Assembly: GCA_958414825.1 (NCBI GenBank)
Contig: CATYXQ010000010.1
Coordinates: forward strand, 1-50,722
DNA from: an uncultured Eubacteriales bacterium
GTDB taxonomy: Bacteria > Bacillota > Clostridia > Oscillospirales > CAG-272
Direction: 5' to 3'
Length of the DNA: 50,722 nt
Each line of letters begins with the position of its first letter. Position 1 is the first letter of the stretch. Position numbers and translations under genes: made by a program. The notes under the pieces are model-generated. The model had not been told where the DNA came from. It did not search any database and saw only the letters and a program-made list of their open reading frames with translations. Shown in pieces: positions 17,229 to 26,169 of this stretch.

Positions 17229-18227
17229 TCAAAGCGCGACAAAACCGATCTTACGCCGAACTTTAGAAAGCGTTTCCCGCGCAAAGTGCGCAGCCTCTGC
17301 CGCGCCGTTTTTCATAATTTCCTCAAGATAAGCCTTATCCGCCATCAGCCGGTCAAATTCCATGCGCACCGGCGCAAGCGCATCCGCGCATACCTCGCCG
17401 ACCGCGCTCTTAAAATCGCCGTAGCCGCGACCGTCAAATTCCTTTTCGATCTCCTCCATGGTCTTGCCAGTAAAGCAGGAATAGATCGTCATGAGGTTGT
17501 TGATTCCGTCTTTTCCATCGGCAAAACGGATCTGCGTATCCGAATCGGTCACCGCGCGCCGAAATTTACGCAGAATCGCATCCTTGGAATCCAGGATATA
17601 GACAACCGCGTTTTCGTTTTCGTCGGATTTTGACATCTTTTTCGCCGGATCGGCAAGCGACATGATCTTTCTGCCGTTTTGGGCGATATATCCTTCTGGA
17701 ACCGTGAACGTATCGCTGTATACGCCATTAAACCGATTGGCAATGTCGCGCGCAAGTTCAAGATGCTGCTTCTGATCCACGCCGACCGGAACCATATCCG
17801 TCTGATACAAAAGAATGTCCGCTGCCATCAGCGAGGGATACGTAAACAAACCTGCATTCACATTATCCGCATGTTTTGCGCTTTTATCCTTAAACTGCGT
17901 CATGCGCGACAATTCGCCGAACATCGTATAGCAGTCTAAAATCCAGGCAAGCTCGGCATGTGCCGGCACATGAGACTGCACATACAGCGTATTTTTCGCC
18001 GGATCAAGCCCGCAAGCCATGTACAAGGCAAGCGTCTCATACGTGCGGCGGCGCAGTTCGGCCGGAACCTGCCGAACCGTAATGGCATGCATATCCACCA
18101 CGCAGTAAAAGCACTTATACAAATCCGAAAATTCGGAAAAATTGCGGATTGCGCCGAGATAATTTCCTATCGTCAGATTTCCCGAGGGCTGCACGCCCGA
18201 AAATACCACTTTTTTCCCATCAATCAT
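17229..18227 (-). CDS. trpS: Tryptophan-tRNA ligase
   Basis: Class I aminoacyl-tRNA synthetase charging tRNA-Trp. The 332-aa length is standard for the bacterial form. The HIGH-equivalent TIGNYLGA is at residues 19-26, and the KMSKS loop is exact in KKMSKSDENENAV at about residues 193-205. VQPSGNLTIGN and VGVDQKQHLELAR are further family segments. The ATG follows GGAGAGG. It starts 2 nt after the aminotransferase stop. No T-box leader is present in front of it. Confidence 0.97.
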   Translation of the reverse strand: MIDGKKVVFSGVQPSGNLTIGNYLGAIRNFSEFSDLYKCFYCVVDMHAITVRQVPAELRRRTYETLALYMACGLDPAKNTLYVQSHVPAHAELAWILDCYTMFGELSRMTQFKDKSAKHADNVNAGLFTYPSLMAADILLYQTDMVPVGVDQKQHLELARDIANRFNGVYSDTFTVPEGYIAQNGRKIMSLADPAKKMSKSDENENAVVYILDSKDAILRKFRRAVTDSDTQIRFADGKDGINNLMTIYSCFTGKTMEEIEKEFDGRGYGDFKSAVGEVCADALAPVRMEFDRLMADKAYLEEIMKNGAAEAAHFARETLSKVRRKIGFVAL

Positions 18228-18229
18228 GG

Positions 18230-19438
18230 TTACCTCTCCGTCTTATGCGCGGCGATATATTCGCGCGCATACTCGCCGAGGATCTTTACACCACGAATAA
18301 TCTCCTCGTCCGAAGGCATGGAATAGTTCAGACGGAACGAATGCGAAACGCCGTTTTCATCCGCCAGGAACGTAGCGCCGGGAACCACCGCAACATTACG
18401 CGCGACAAGTCCCTTGGCAAAATCGGCGCTGTTCAACCCGCCGGGCAGCGTACACCAGATAAACAGTCCGCCGTCCGGCCGTGTAAATGCAACCTCAGCC
18501 GGGAGTTCCTTTTCCAGGCAATCGAGCATCAAGCGGCATTTTCTGCGGTACAGCGTACAGATTTCCGCCACATGTGCATCCATATCATACTCGGTCATAT
18601 ACCGGTACACCAGCATTTGGAAGAAAATATTGGTATGCACATCCTCGCTCTGCTTGGCAACCACCATCTTGGAAACAATCTCAGCGGGCGCGGTAATATA
18701 TCCGATACGCATACCTGCGGACAAAATTTTGGAAAATGAGGAGCAATAAATTACAATGCCGTCCTCATCAAACGACTTGATAGTCGGAATATCCTCGCCC
18801 GAAAAACGAAGCTCGCCGTAGGGATTATCTTCAATGATGACAACGCCATATTTTTTGCAAAGCGCGTACACCGCGCGGCGACGCGCAAGCGGCGTCGTAA
18901 TGCCCGATGGATTTTGGAATGTCGGAATGATATAAAGCAGCTTGACGTTCGGAACCGTTTTCAGGCGCTCTTCCAGCGCCTCCGGCAAAATCCCCTCGCC
19001 GTCGCAAGCGACGCCGACCGTCCTCGCTCCGTTTGAGCGAAATGCGTTCAGCGCGCCGATAAAGCTCGGATCCTCGCAAAGCACTGCGTCTCCCTCGTTG
19101 CAAAACGCCTTGCAGGCAAGCTCAATGCCCTGCTGGCCGCCCGAAACAATAATCGTATCGTCAAACGACCGACCGACGCCGAATTTCGCAGAAACGCGCT
19201 CTGCCACGGCGCGACGAAGCGGCGGATAGCCCTCCGTAATGCTGTACTGAAGCGCGGGTGACGGCTGCGTCTTGAAAATATCCGCAGACAATGCGGCCAG
19301 CGCCTCGACCGGGAAAGACTCAGGCGAAGGATTGCCTGCGGCAAACGAAATAATCTCGGGATTGGTCAGACTTTTGAAGATCTCACGAATCGCCGAGGGT
19401 TTCAGCGCCGCAAGTTTATCGGAAAATTGATAGTTCAT
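18230..19438 (-). CDS. PLP-dependent aminotransferase, class I/II
   Basis: A 402-aa fold-type I aminotransferase, close in pattern to the 2-aminoadipate/multi-substrate aminotransferases of Firmicutes (LysN-like, the catalytic part of MocR proteins, but without the GntR DNA-binding domain). Visible features are SFAAGNPSPESFP at the N-terminus, NPSG at about 176-179, the PLP-contacting IIEDNPYGEL with Asp204, and the cofactor lysine Lys237 in SSFSKILSAGMRIG with the phosphate-binding Arg244. The substrate is not determinable; aromatic or branched-chain amino acids are likely. The start lies directly next to the YhcH-family stop (1-nt gap). Confidence 0.92.
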   Translation of the reverse strand: MNYQFSDKLAALKPSAIREIFKSLTNPEIISFAAGNPSPESFPVEALAALSADIFKTQPSPALQYSITEGYPPLRRAVAERVSAKFGVGRSFDDTIIVSGGQQGIELACKAFCNEGDAVLCEDPSFIGALNAFRSNGARTVGVACDGEGILPEALEERLKTVPNVKLLYIIPTFQNPSGITTPLARRRAVYALCKKYGVVIIEDNPYGELRFSGEDIPTIKSFDEDGIVIYCSSFSKILSAGMRIGYITAPAEIVSKMVVAKQSEDVHTNIFFQMLVYRYMTEYDMDAHVAEICTLYRRKCRLMLDCLEKELPAEVAFTRPDGGLFIWCTLPGGLNSADFAKGLVARNVAVVPGATFLADENGVSHSFRLNYSMPSDEEIIRGVKILGEYAREYIAAHKTER

Positions 19439-19439
19439 A

Positions 19440-19898
19440 TTATTTTACCACCGGAATCTTGAAAATCAGCTTTTTTGCCGCATCGGCATTCAATTTTGCC
19501 GACGGACGGTGCGCGTCTCTGGGTTCAAGGAACGCAAAGCAGCCGGTCTCAAGCGCCGCAACACTCATGTTCGCCCCCGCACGCGGCGTGGGATGGCTGA
19601 CATCCTTCGCCTCGTCGTACTCGGTCACCTCAACCTGATCAATCGGCAGATAACCCATGGCCTCGTCTCCCTCAATCAGGTACTGAAGGTCGATGTAATT
19701 TCTGTGCGTCTCCCAGCGGGCGACAGCCGGATCCTTGGGGGTAAACGCATTGACCATAACATATACGCCCTCTCCCACCTCGTGGCGTCCGGTTTCCAGC
19801 GCATAAATGTCCGTATGCTCAAGAAAATCGCAAACTGCGCGAAGTTTTTCGTTATACGGGATATAAAGCTTCAGATTTTCAATTCTGTCAACAATCAT
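19440..19898 (-). CDS. YhcH/YjgK/YiaL family protein
   Basis: A 152-aa cupin-like protein of the DUF386 family, which includes EbgC and the sialic-acid-operon protein YhcH (proposed sugar anomerase or isomerase activities). Matching segments are GRHEVGEGVYVMVNAFTPKD, ARWETHRNYIDLQYLIEGDE with metal-ligand-type His and Glu, and FAFLEPRDAHRPS. It begins the operon with the aminotransferase and trpS. The ATG follows GGAGAACATC, and a good promoter lies 45 nt upstream. Its role with these neighbours is unclear; the grouping may reflect shared transcription only. Confidence 0.9.
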   Translation of the reverse strand: MIVDRIENLKLYIPYNEKLRAVCDFLEHTDIYALETGRHEVGEGVYVMVNAFTPKDPAVARWETHRNYIDLQYLIEGDEAMGYLPIDQVEVTEYDEAKDVSHPTPRAGANMSVAALETGCFAFLEPRDAHRPSAKLNADAAKKLIFKIPVVK

Positions 19899-19942
19899 GA
19901 TGTTCTCCTTTTCGGTTCAGCCGTTTTAAAATTTATACATTC

Positions 19943-19971
19943 ATTATACTATCCAAAGCATGGAAATGCAA
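19943..19971 (-). promoter_or_regulatory. Promoter of the YhcH-aminotransferase-trpS unit
   Basis: On the minus strand TTGCAT (19966-19971), a 17-nt spacer and a perfect TATAAT (19943-19948). It starts 5 nt after the stop codon of the upstream EamA transporter gene. Confidence 0.75.
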
Positions 19972-19976
19972 GCCAT

Positions 19977-20849
19977 TTATACATTTACGGACGCATTTTT
20001 CAAAGTTGTCCGGTGATCCAGAACGCTGTATACCGTGATGACGGCGACGATAAAAATTCCGCCCAAGACTGCAAATGCCCCCGGCATCTCCCCGCCGAAC
20101 AGCGCCACCCATACCGGATTCAGTACCGGCTCAATCGCCGCAATAATAGAACAGGTCACCGCGCTGCACCGATTTGTTGCCAGCGCATACAGAATATATG
20201 GAATACCAAGCTGCACAACACCCAAAATAAACAGAAATGCAAAGCCGCGCAGATCAAATGTATTTTCCGTAAACGCCGCCGCAGGAATGCCCACTGCGGC
20301 GCACAAAAGATGCCCGATCAGTATGCCGCTCATCTTTTCTTCTCCGCGCGTATTGCCGACAGCGACAAACATACCACCCATAAACAAACCGGCCAAAAGT
20401 CCGAGTATGTTGCCGAGCATACGTCCGCCGTCCATCTCATCCAAAAAGAACAGCGAAACCCCGGCAAGCGTCAGAAGCACCGCGACGATATCCAGCTTGC
20501 GCGGACGCTTTTTCAAAAATACAAACGAAAACAGCAGGATGAAAACCGGCGCGGTATACTGAAGCACAATCGCGTTGGCCGCAGTCGTATTTTTTGTCGC
20601 GCCGACAAAGCAGTGAAAAGTCAGGCAAAGCAAAACCCCGCTTACCCAGGTGCTCCGGTTCAATACCAGCCGCTGGCGGGACGCCGCCATATACACGATG
20701 ACCGCCGCCGCCGCAAACAGCGACCGAAAACCGGCGATAACAAACGGATTCATATCAATCAGTTTAATAAAAATTCCCGCAATGCTCCAAAGCGTCGCGC
20801 AAACCGTCATTTGCACGATACCGATTTTCTGCGTATGTACGTTTTCCAT
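19977..20849 (-). CDS. EamA-family (DMT superfamily) transporter
   Basis: A 290-aa integral membrane protein with about ten hydrophobic helices in two EamA repeats. The first repeat begins at VQMTVCATLWSIAGIFIKLI and the second at GNILGLLAGLFMGGMFVAVG. EAIEP-type segments appear as IAAIEPVLNPVWVALFGGEMP. These transporters export or exchange small metabolites; the substrate cannot be inferred. I chose the ATG at 20849, preceded by CGGAG, over the longer frame to 20939, whose extra residues overlap the promoter. Confidence 0.9.
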   Translation of the reverse strand: MENVHTQKIGIVQMTVCATLWSIAGIFIKLIDMNPFVIAGFRSLFAAAAVIVYMAASRQRLVLNRSTWVSGVLLCLTFHCFVGATKNTTAANAIVLQYTAPVFILLFSFVFLKKRPRKLDIVAVLLTLAGVSLFFLDEMDGGRMLGNILGLLAGLFMGGMFVAVGNTRGEEKMSGILIGHLLCAAVGIPAAAFTENTFDLRGFAFLFILGVVQLGIPYILYALATNRCSAVTCSIIAAIEPVLNPVWVALFGGEMPGAFAVLGGIFIVAVITVYSVLDHRTTLKNASVNV

Positions 20850-20910
20850 AGAACGCTCCGAATAAGATTGCAGGCGCGGCAAAGCGCACCCGAATAAATT
20901 TACAAATTTT

Positions 20911-20939
20911 ATTATAAAAGAAACGGGAAAGCAAGTCAA
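20911..20939 (-). promoter_or_regulatory. Promoter of the EamA transporter gene
   Basis: On the minus strand TTGACT (20934-20939), a 17-nt spacer and TATAAT (20911-20916), about 60 nt upstream of the chosen start. Confidence 0.75.
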
Positions 20940-20999
20940 TAGATTTTAAAAGAACTCCGCGAGTACACGGCAAAATGATGGTTTTTGAAGAAAATCCGA

Positions 21000-21028
21000 T
21001 TGCGAACCCATGCGTCCCGTGCTATAAT
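21000..21028 (+). promoter_or_regulatory. Promoter of the alaX-mgtE unit
   Basis: TTGCGA (21000-21005), a 17-nt spacer and TATAAT (21023-21028), 32 nt upstream of the start codon. Confidence 0.7.
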
Positions 21029-21060
21029 GAATATAAAATACAATACAGTTCGGCAGGTAC

Positions 21061-22206
21061 ATGATGACGGAAAAACTCTATTACAAAGACGCGTTTTTAA
21101 AAGAATTTGAGGCCACGGTTCTAAGTTGCAGCGAAAAAGACGGACACTATGAAATTCTGCTCGACAAAACCGCATTTTTTCCGGAGGGCGGCGGACAGGC
21201 CGGCGACGCCGGATACATCGGCAATGCGGAAATCTATGATACAAAAGAACACGGCGGCGAGATCCGCCATTTGTCAAACTCAGCGGTGAACTACGGCGAA
21301 ACCGTATGTTGCCGCCTGGATTTTGAAAAGCGGCTTGAGCGGATGCAGTGCCACAGCGGCGAGCACATCGTTTCCGGCTTTTTTCACAGGCTTTACGGCC
21401 TGAATAACGTCGGTTTTCACCTCGGCGACACCGATGTGACCGTTGACCTTGACGGCGTTTTGGAAGAAGCGGACATCCGCAAAGTCGAGCGTTTAGCTAA
21501 CGAAACGATCGCCAAAGACATCCCGATCCGCGCATTTTTCCCGTCTGAATGCGAAGCTTCAAAAATGGAATACCGAAGCAAGCTCGAAATTTCCGAGGGT
21601 CTTCGGCTGGTGGAAATTCCGGGCGTGGATCTCTGCGCCTGCTGCGCGCCGCACGTCGCCAGTACCGGACAAATCGGTCAGATCAAGCTGCTGGACTACG
21701 CCAAATACAAGGGCGGCCTGCGGCTGCACATGCTTGCGGGTACGCGCGCGCTCGCAGATTATCAGGCGAAATACGCATCTGTCCTGAAAATATCCAATCT
21801 TTTGTCGGCCAAGCAGTGTGAAGTCGCCGATTCGGTTGAACGCCTGCTGCTTGAATGCTGCGAACGAAAGAAAAATGAAACTGTTCTTCGCCGCGCGCTG
21901 ATCGACGCGCGTCTCGCCGCGCTTCCGGCAAGCGAGGGCAATCTGCTCCTGTTTGAACCGCTGTTTGACACGACGGCGCTGCGCACGCTCGTGGAGGGCG
22001 CCGCCGAAAAATGCCGTCTCTGCGCCGCGTTTTCCGGGAACGACCGGGACGGTTACAACTACGCAATCGCCAGCCGCACCGAAAATCTGCGTGAAAAGGC
22101 CGGTGCGCTGAACACGGCGCTTTGCGGACGCGGTGGCGGAAGCGCCCAAATGATCTGCGGAAACGTGCATACAACGCGCAAAAAAATCGAAGAATATTTT
22201 AAATAA
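21061..22206 (+). CDS. Alanyl-tRNA editing protein, AlaX-like with DHHA1 domain
   Basis: A 381-aa free-standing relative of the AlaRS editing domain that removes Ser or Gly mischarged onto tRNA-Ala. The N-terminal beta-barrel contains FFPEGGGQAGD. The zinc site is HSGEH with His98 and His102, plus CCAPH with Cys194 and His198, followed by ASTGQIG. Residues about 240-380 form a DHHA1-type C-terminal domain ending in GRGGGSAQMICGN. There is no aminoacylation domain. The start is one of two adjacent ATG codons (21061 or 21064), with GGCAGG upstream. It is co-transcribed with mgtE 34 nt downstream. Confidence 0.9.
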   Translation: MMTEKLYYKDAFLKEFEATVLSCSEKDGHYEILLDKTAFFPEGGGQAGDAGYIGNAEIYDTKEHGGEIRHLSNSAVNYGETVCCRLDFEKRLERMQCHSGEHIVSGFFHRLYGLNNVGFHLGDTDVTVDLDGVLEEADIRKVERLANETIAKDIPIRAFFPSECEASKMEYRSKLEISEGLRLVEIPGVDLCACCAPHVASTGQIGQIKLLDYAKYKGGLRLHMLAGTRALADYQAKYASVLKISNLLSAKQCEVADSVERLLLECCERKKNETVLRRALIDARLAALPASEGNLLLFEPLFDTTALRTLVEGAAEKCRLCAAFSGNDRDGYNYAIASRTENLREKAGALNTALCGRGGGSAQMICGNVHTTRKKIEEYFK

Positions 22207-22240
22207 ACGTCAAAATACAGACGCCGGAGGTGGTGGCGCT

Positions 22241-23605
22241 ATGAAGACAGAACTGCTCTTTGAAATCACGCAGCTTTGGGAAAATAAAAATTTGACGGCT
22301 ATCCGACCGCTTTTACAGGACGAAAATCCGGTGGATATTGCCGAGATTCTGGATGAACTGGATAAAAAAATGCTCCCGGCCATCTACAGACTGCTGCCCA
22401 AAGAACTCGCCGCCGAAGTTTTTGTCGAACTGGACGGAGAAGCCGAAGAACGCCTGATTCACGCGCTGAGCGATAAGGAACTCTCCGAGACGCTCTCCGA
22501 ACTTTTCTATGACGATACTGCCGACCTGATCGAAGAAATGCCGGCAAACGTAGTCAAGCGGATTCTGCGAAACACCTCGCCCGCCGACCGCGCCGAGATC
22601 AACAAACTGCTGAAATTCAAGGACGACAGTGCCGGCAGCATTATGACGACCGAATTTGTAGGGCTGAAAAAAGAAATGACCGTCGGACAGGCGCTCGACT
22701 ACATCCGAAGAGTTGCGCCGGACAAGGAAACGATCTACAACTGCTATGTAACGGATGAAACGCGGCGGCTCGAAGGATTAATTACCGCCAGGACTCTTTT
22801 GCTCTCAACACCGGACAGCGTCATCCGCGATCGGATGGAAACCAACGTCATATCCGTCAAAACAACGGAGGACAAAGAAGAAGTCGGACGCATACTCGCC
22901 AAATACGACTTTTTGGCGCTTCCCGTTGTGGACAGCGAAAACCGGCTGGTCGGCATTGTGACCTATGACGACGCAATGGACGTCATCAGCGAGGAAACCG
23001 AAGAGGACTTCGCAATCATGGCTGCCATTACACCGACCGAAACGCCCTATCTGAAAACGCCGGTGCTCCGAATTTTCAAAACACGCATTCCCTGGCTGAT
23101 GCTGCTGATGCTCACCTCGACTGTGACCGGCATGATTATTTCCTCCTTTGAAAGCGCGCTCGCGGCCAAAGTCATTTTGACCATGTTCATACCGGTCCTG
23201 ATGGATACGGGCGGAAACTGCGGCTCGCAAAGCTCGATTACCGTCATCCGTGCCCTCTCTCTGGGCGAAGTCGGATTTAAGGACACCCTGCGCGTGTTGT
23301 TCAAGGAAATGCGCATAGCGCTTCTGTGCAGCGTTTGCCTTGCCGCAGCGGAATTTATCAAAATCATGACGGTTGACCGATGGATCAACGGCAATGAAAT
23401 CACCGTACTGGTCGCTGCGGCGGTCTCGCTCACACTGATTGTAACCGTGTTTATCGCCAAGTTGATCGGCGCGACGCTCCCGCTTGCCGCAAGCCGTGTC
23501 GGGCTGGATCCGGCCGTTGTGGCCAGCCCGTTTATCACCACGCTCGTCGATACGATTTCCCTGATTGTGTATTTCATGATGGCCTCATCTCTGCTTGGAC
23601 TATGA
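22241..23605 (+). CDS. mgtE: Magnesium transporter MgtE
   Basis: A 454-aa Mg2+ channel/transporter. Residues 1 to about 130 form the MgtE N superhelical domain with ALSDKELSETLSELFYDD-type repeats. Residues about 135-255 form paired CBS domains that sense cytosolic Mg2+. Residues about 270-454 form the five-helix membrane domain with the pore signature MDTGGNCGSQSSI and a C-terminal LPLAASRVGLDPAVVASPF segment. The ATG follows GGAGG. The leader from alaX is too short for an M-box or ykkC-type Mg2+ riboswitch. Confidence 0.96.
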   Translation: MKTELLFEITQLWENKNLTAIRPLLQDENPVDIAEILDELDKKMLPAIYRLLPKELAAEVFVELDGEAEERLIHALSDKELSETLSELFYDDTADLIEEMPANVVKRILRNTSPADRAEINKLLKFKDDSAGSIMTTEFVGLKKEMTVGQALDYIRRVAPDKETIYNCYVTDETRRLEGLITARTLLLSTPDSVIRDRMETNVISVKTTEDKEEVGRILAKYDFLALPVVDSENRLVGIVTYDDAMDVISEETEEDFAIMAAITPTETPYLKTPVLRIFKTRIPWLMLLMLTSTVTGMIISSFESALAAKVILTMFIPVLMDTGGNCGSQSSITVIRALSLGEVGFKDTLRVLFKEMRIALLCSVCLAAAEFIKIMTVDRWINGNEITVLVAAAVSLTLIVTVFIAKLIGATLPLAASRVGLDPAVVASPFITTLVDTISLIVYFMMASSLLGL

Positions 23606-23677
23606 CCGTGCCTGTAGCCGATCAGTATACGGACACCGGCGTCTATTGCCGAAAGTCCGAGTTCTTTCAACTGTTTT

Positions 23678-23722
23678 ACGGGTATATCGCCGCTAAACCG
23701 ACAATATACCCGTTTTTCTTTT
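23678..23722 (+). terminator. Terminator after mgtE
   Basis: Stem ACGGGTATAT (23678-23687) pairs with ATATACCCGT (23704-23713) over a 16-nt loop, followed by a T-rich tract TTTTTCTTTTT. It ends the alaX-mgtE unit. Confidence 0.85.
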
Positions 23723-23758
23723 TATCTGAATCAACACATCAAAATTTGAACTTATCTA

Positions 23759-23787
23759 TTGCAATCGGTACCCATCCGTGCTATATT
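23759..23787 (+). promoter_or_regulatory. Promoter of the SLC13/ArsB-like permease gene
   Basis: TTGCAA (23759-23764), a 17-nt spacer and TATATT (23782-23787), 34 nt upstream of the start. Confidence 0.65.
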
Positions 23788-23821
23788 GTAGCGGTAAACC
23801 GAAAAATAGAAAGGCCATGTC

Positions 23822-24928
23822 ATGCATATTCTCCGCTTTTTCAAAACTCACATCGTTCTCTGTATTGCTTCACTCGCGGCCGCTATAAGCTGTATTCCGG
23901 TTCCGCCGGATAGGCAGTATCTAAGCTATATCGACCTCAAAACCATTTCCTGTCTGTTTATCACGCTCGCCGTTGTATGCGCGCTGCGCAATATCAAATT
24001 CTTTACGATTTTGGCGCGCAAGATCGTTCTGCTGACCGGAAATCTGCGTCTGCTTGCGCTCGCGCTTGTATACATCACCTTTATCGGCTCCATGCTGATT
24101 GCCAACGACATGGCGCTGATTACCTTTCTGCCGCTCGGCTATTTCGCGCTTTCGGTAACGGGAAATGAAAAATACATGGCGTATATTTTCATTCTCCAAA
24201 ATATTTCCGCCAACCTCGGCGGAATGCTCACGCCGTTCGGCAACCCGCAAAATTTATATCTTTATTCGCTCTATGGGATTCCCACCGGAAAATTCATGCA
24301 AATTATGCTTGCGCCTTTTCTTGTGTCCATCGGTCTTTTAACTCTTAGCTGTATGCTGCTCGGCAAACATCCGCTCGAAATCACCGAGACATTTCCAGAA
24401 CAACTCCCGGTTAAAAAAACTGTGCTTTATCTCTTGCTGTTTGCTTTTTCAATCCTCATCGTCTTTCGCATAATCCCCTACGCCGTCGGCCTTATCCTGA
24501 TTCCAGCCGTGCTGTTTTTCGTTGACCGGGATGCGCTGCGCGCCGTGGACTATCCCCTGCTGCTGACCTTTGTCATGTTTTTTATCTTTGCCGGAAATCT
24601 GTCCCGTGTATCTGTCATCAACACGTTTCTGTCCTCGCTTCTAAAGAAAAGTACATTGCTTGTCTCAATATTCTCCTGCCAAGTTATCAGCAACGTTCCC
24701 TCGGCAATCCTGCTCTCCCGTTTTACCGAAAATTACCGGGAACTGCTGCTCGGCGTCAATATCGGCGGCACCGGAACACTGATTGCGTCTTTGGCAAGCC
24801 TGATTACGTTCAGCGAATTCCGGCTGCTGCAGCCAGGCGGCGCAAAGCGGTATTTCATACTGTTTTCGCTTTTAAATCTGCTGTTTCTTACCGTACTCAC
24901 CACTGCGGCCTATTTGTTTTGGTGCTGA
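23822..24928 (+). CDS. Ion transporter superfamily permease (SLC13/ArsB-like)
   Basis: A 368-aa membrane protein with about ten hydrophobic helices and two-fold pseudo-symmetry. The two re-entrant-loop motifs are ANDMALITFLPLG at about residues 96-108 and SNVPSAILLSRF at about 295-306, as in the CitMHS/ArsB/SLC13 ion-transporter superfamily. Such proteins move dicarboxylates, citrate, sulfate or arsenite; no ars genes flank it, so the substrate is unknown. At 368 aa it is shorter than most members (about 420-470). The ATG at 23822 follows GAAAGG; an ATG 5 nt earlier is in another frame. It is monocistronic. Confidence 0.85.
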   Translation: MHILRFFKTHIVLCIASLAAAISCIPVPPDRQYLSYIDLKTISCLFITLAVVCALRNIKFFTILARKIVLLTGNLRLLALALVYITFIGSMLIANDMALITFLPLGYFALSVTGNEKYMAYIFILQNISANLGGMLTPFGNPQNLYLYSLYGIPTGKFMQIMLAPFLVSIGLLTLSCMLLGKHPLEITETFPEQLPVKKTVLYLLLFAFSILIVFRIIPYAVGLILIPAVLFFVDRDALRAVDYPLLLTFVMFFIFAGNLSRVSVINTFLSSLLKKSTLLVSIFSCQVISNVPSAILLSRFTENYRELLLGVNIGGTGTLIASLASLITFSEFRLLQPGGAKRYFILFSLLNLLFLTVLTTAAYLFWC

Positions 24929-24957
24929 GACTGAAATTTATTTTTTACATAAGAAAA

Positions 24958-24995
24958 GCCGTGAGACGAATCAAATCCGCCTCACGGCATTTTTT
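24958..24995. terminator. Convergent terminator between the permease and the CarD-like gene
   Basis: GCCGTGAG (24958-24965) pairs with CTCACGGC (24981-24988), followed by ATTTTTT on plus and preceded by AAGAAAA, which gives a U-tract on minus. It is probably bidirectional, serving both convergent genes. Confidence 0.85.
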
Positions 24996-25038
24996 ACACG
25001 TTTATATACAATACAAAATCCGCTGTCAAATTCATCCG

Positions 25039-25566
25039 TCACGCACCGGCGCGTTCATCCGGTTCATACTGCCCAAGCAAAAACGGTAGCATGTCTTCTT
25101 TTTCAATATCAAACACCATCGTCAATTCCTCAAAAAGCAGTTTTTCAACATCCTTTAGGAAGCGATCATCCGCCGCCCGAAGTTTTTTACCGTTTTCAGC
25201 CAACCGCTCCTGCTGCATCAGCAAAGCTTTCATTGCCCGCATAAGATGTTCGGTGCCACCGCCGTCCACAATCTGTTTTAGACGATTCTGGCGCATCCGG
25301 TCATCGTCAATCCATTCCACCGCGCTTTCGCGGCACTTGCGGATCAATCCTCGAATCTCATCCGCGCTTTTGATATGCCGCATTTTTGCAATCAGCGTTT
25401 CACTGTCGATCGGAATATAAAACGTAGAACTTCCCGAATACGACGGATGCAAAACATAATAGGATTTACTTTCACCGCCAAAATCCCTTTCAGCTATTTC
25501 CACCAGCGTACACACACCGTGGCTGCCGTACATCACCGTATCGTTAAGCCCAAACTTTCTTTCCAT
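25039..25566 (-). CDS. CarD-like/TRCF RNA-polymerase-interacting regulator
   Basis: A 175-aa protein with an N-terminal CarD_CdnL_TRCF Tudor-like domain (GLNDTVMYGSHGVCTLVEIAERDF, then YYVLHPSYSGSSTFYIPID). In the family this domain binds the RNA polymerase beta subunit. A helical C-terminal domain follows (residues about 75-165), containing RESAVEWIDDDRMRQNRL and FLKDVEKLLFEELTMVF. In Firmicutes such proteins tune transcription initiation under growth or stress; targets are unknown. It is monocistronic behind an extended -10 promoter. Confidence 0.9.
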   Translation of the reverse strand: MERKFGLNDTVMYGSHGVCTLVEIAERDFGGESKSYYVLHPSYSGSSTFYIPIDSETLIAKMRHIKSADEIRGLIRKCRESAVEWIDDDRMRQNRLKQIVDGGGTEHLMRAMKALLMQQERLAENGKKLRAADDRFLKDVEKLLFEELTMVFDIEKEDMLPFLLGQYEPDERAGA

Positions 25567-25638
25567 GATTCCCCCCTAAAAACACAGCGCCCTCCGCTGT
25601 CCGGATCTCAGGCCGGTTTGCCCAAAATCTACATATAT

Positions 25639-25647
25639 ATTATACCA
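25639..25647 (-). promoter_or_regulatory. Extended -10 promoter of the CarD-like gene
   Basis: The minus strand carries TGGTATAAT (perfect -10 with TGn extension), the same extended -10 nonamer as in front of the glycogen operon. No strong -35 is present. Confidence 0.6.
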
Positions 25648-25693
25648 CAAAATAAGGGCAAAAGAACATGGTCAAAGTTCACAAAATATACCC

Positions 25694-25715
25694 GGTAGAT
25701 TTTAGCAAATCTACC
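25694..25715 (-). terminator. Hairpin directly after the DUF523 gene
   Basis: GGTAGATTT / AAATCTACC forms a perfect 9-bp stem with a TAGC loop, starting 1 nt after the stop codon of the DUF523 gene. The minus-strand U-tract is imperfect (CGGGTATATTTTG), so it is a probable but weak terminator or 3'-end stabiliser. Confidence 0.55.
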
Positions 25716-25716
25716 C

Positions 25717-26169
25717 TTAGTCAACCATTTTTTCCTCTTTTTTCAACAATTCTTCTATCTCGCACTCATTGTAAATACGGATATTTTCTCTGTGAAGCAG
25801 CCTCGCCGTAATTCCATATCCATCTTTGAGCGTTCCGGAAAAGCTGCCGTCATAAATTTTTCCGCTGCCGCAGGATGGGCTCCTGGCTTTCAGCAGCGCC
25901 GCATGACATCCAAACAATCGAGCAAGCTTCAGCGTTTCAGCAGCGCCCTTTTCATAAGCGGCAGTCATATCCGCGCCCTTACGCGTCAAAACACTGCCGT
26001 CAACCAATTCACAAGGCGGACGGGGCGTCGGCAACCCGCCGAAAATCTCCGGACAAACCGGTATCAAATCATACCGCTGCGCCAAACGTTGAATTTCCGG
26101 AATCGGCTTTGCGCAGCCGTCATACCGACATGCAACGCCGAGCAGGCAGGCGCTGACCAGCAACTTCAT
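25717..26169 (-). CDS. DUF523 family protein (YbbK-like)
   Basis: A 150-aa protein of the widely conserved DUF523 family, whose biochemical role is not established. The family's conserved cysteine motifs are all present: LVSACLLGVACRYDG at residues 4-18, PVCPEIFGGLPTPR at about 37-50, and LKARSPSCGSGKIYDG at about 93-108. The cysteines suggest metal or Fe-S binding. Its ATG overlaps the stop of the DUF2974 gene as ATGA, so translation is coupled. Confidence 0.9.
   Translation of the reverse strand: MKLLVSACLLGVACRYDGCAKPIPEIQRLAQRYDLIPVCPEIFGGLPTPRPPCELVDGSVLTRKGADMTAAYEKGAAETLKLARLFGCHAALLKARSPSCGSGKIYDGSFSGTLKDGYGITARLLHRENIRIYNECEIEELLKKEEKMVD

Noticed and set aside
19509..20897. A 462-codon plus-strand frame across the YhcH and EamA genes
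   Set aside because: It is antisense to two genes with clear family signatures and good promoters; its translation is rich in His/Arg/Gln with no domain features.
22207..22240. A magnesium riboswitch in front of mgtE
   Set aside because: Only 34 nt separate alaX and mgtE, too short for an M-box.
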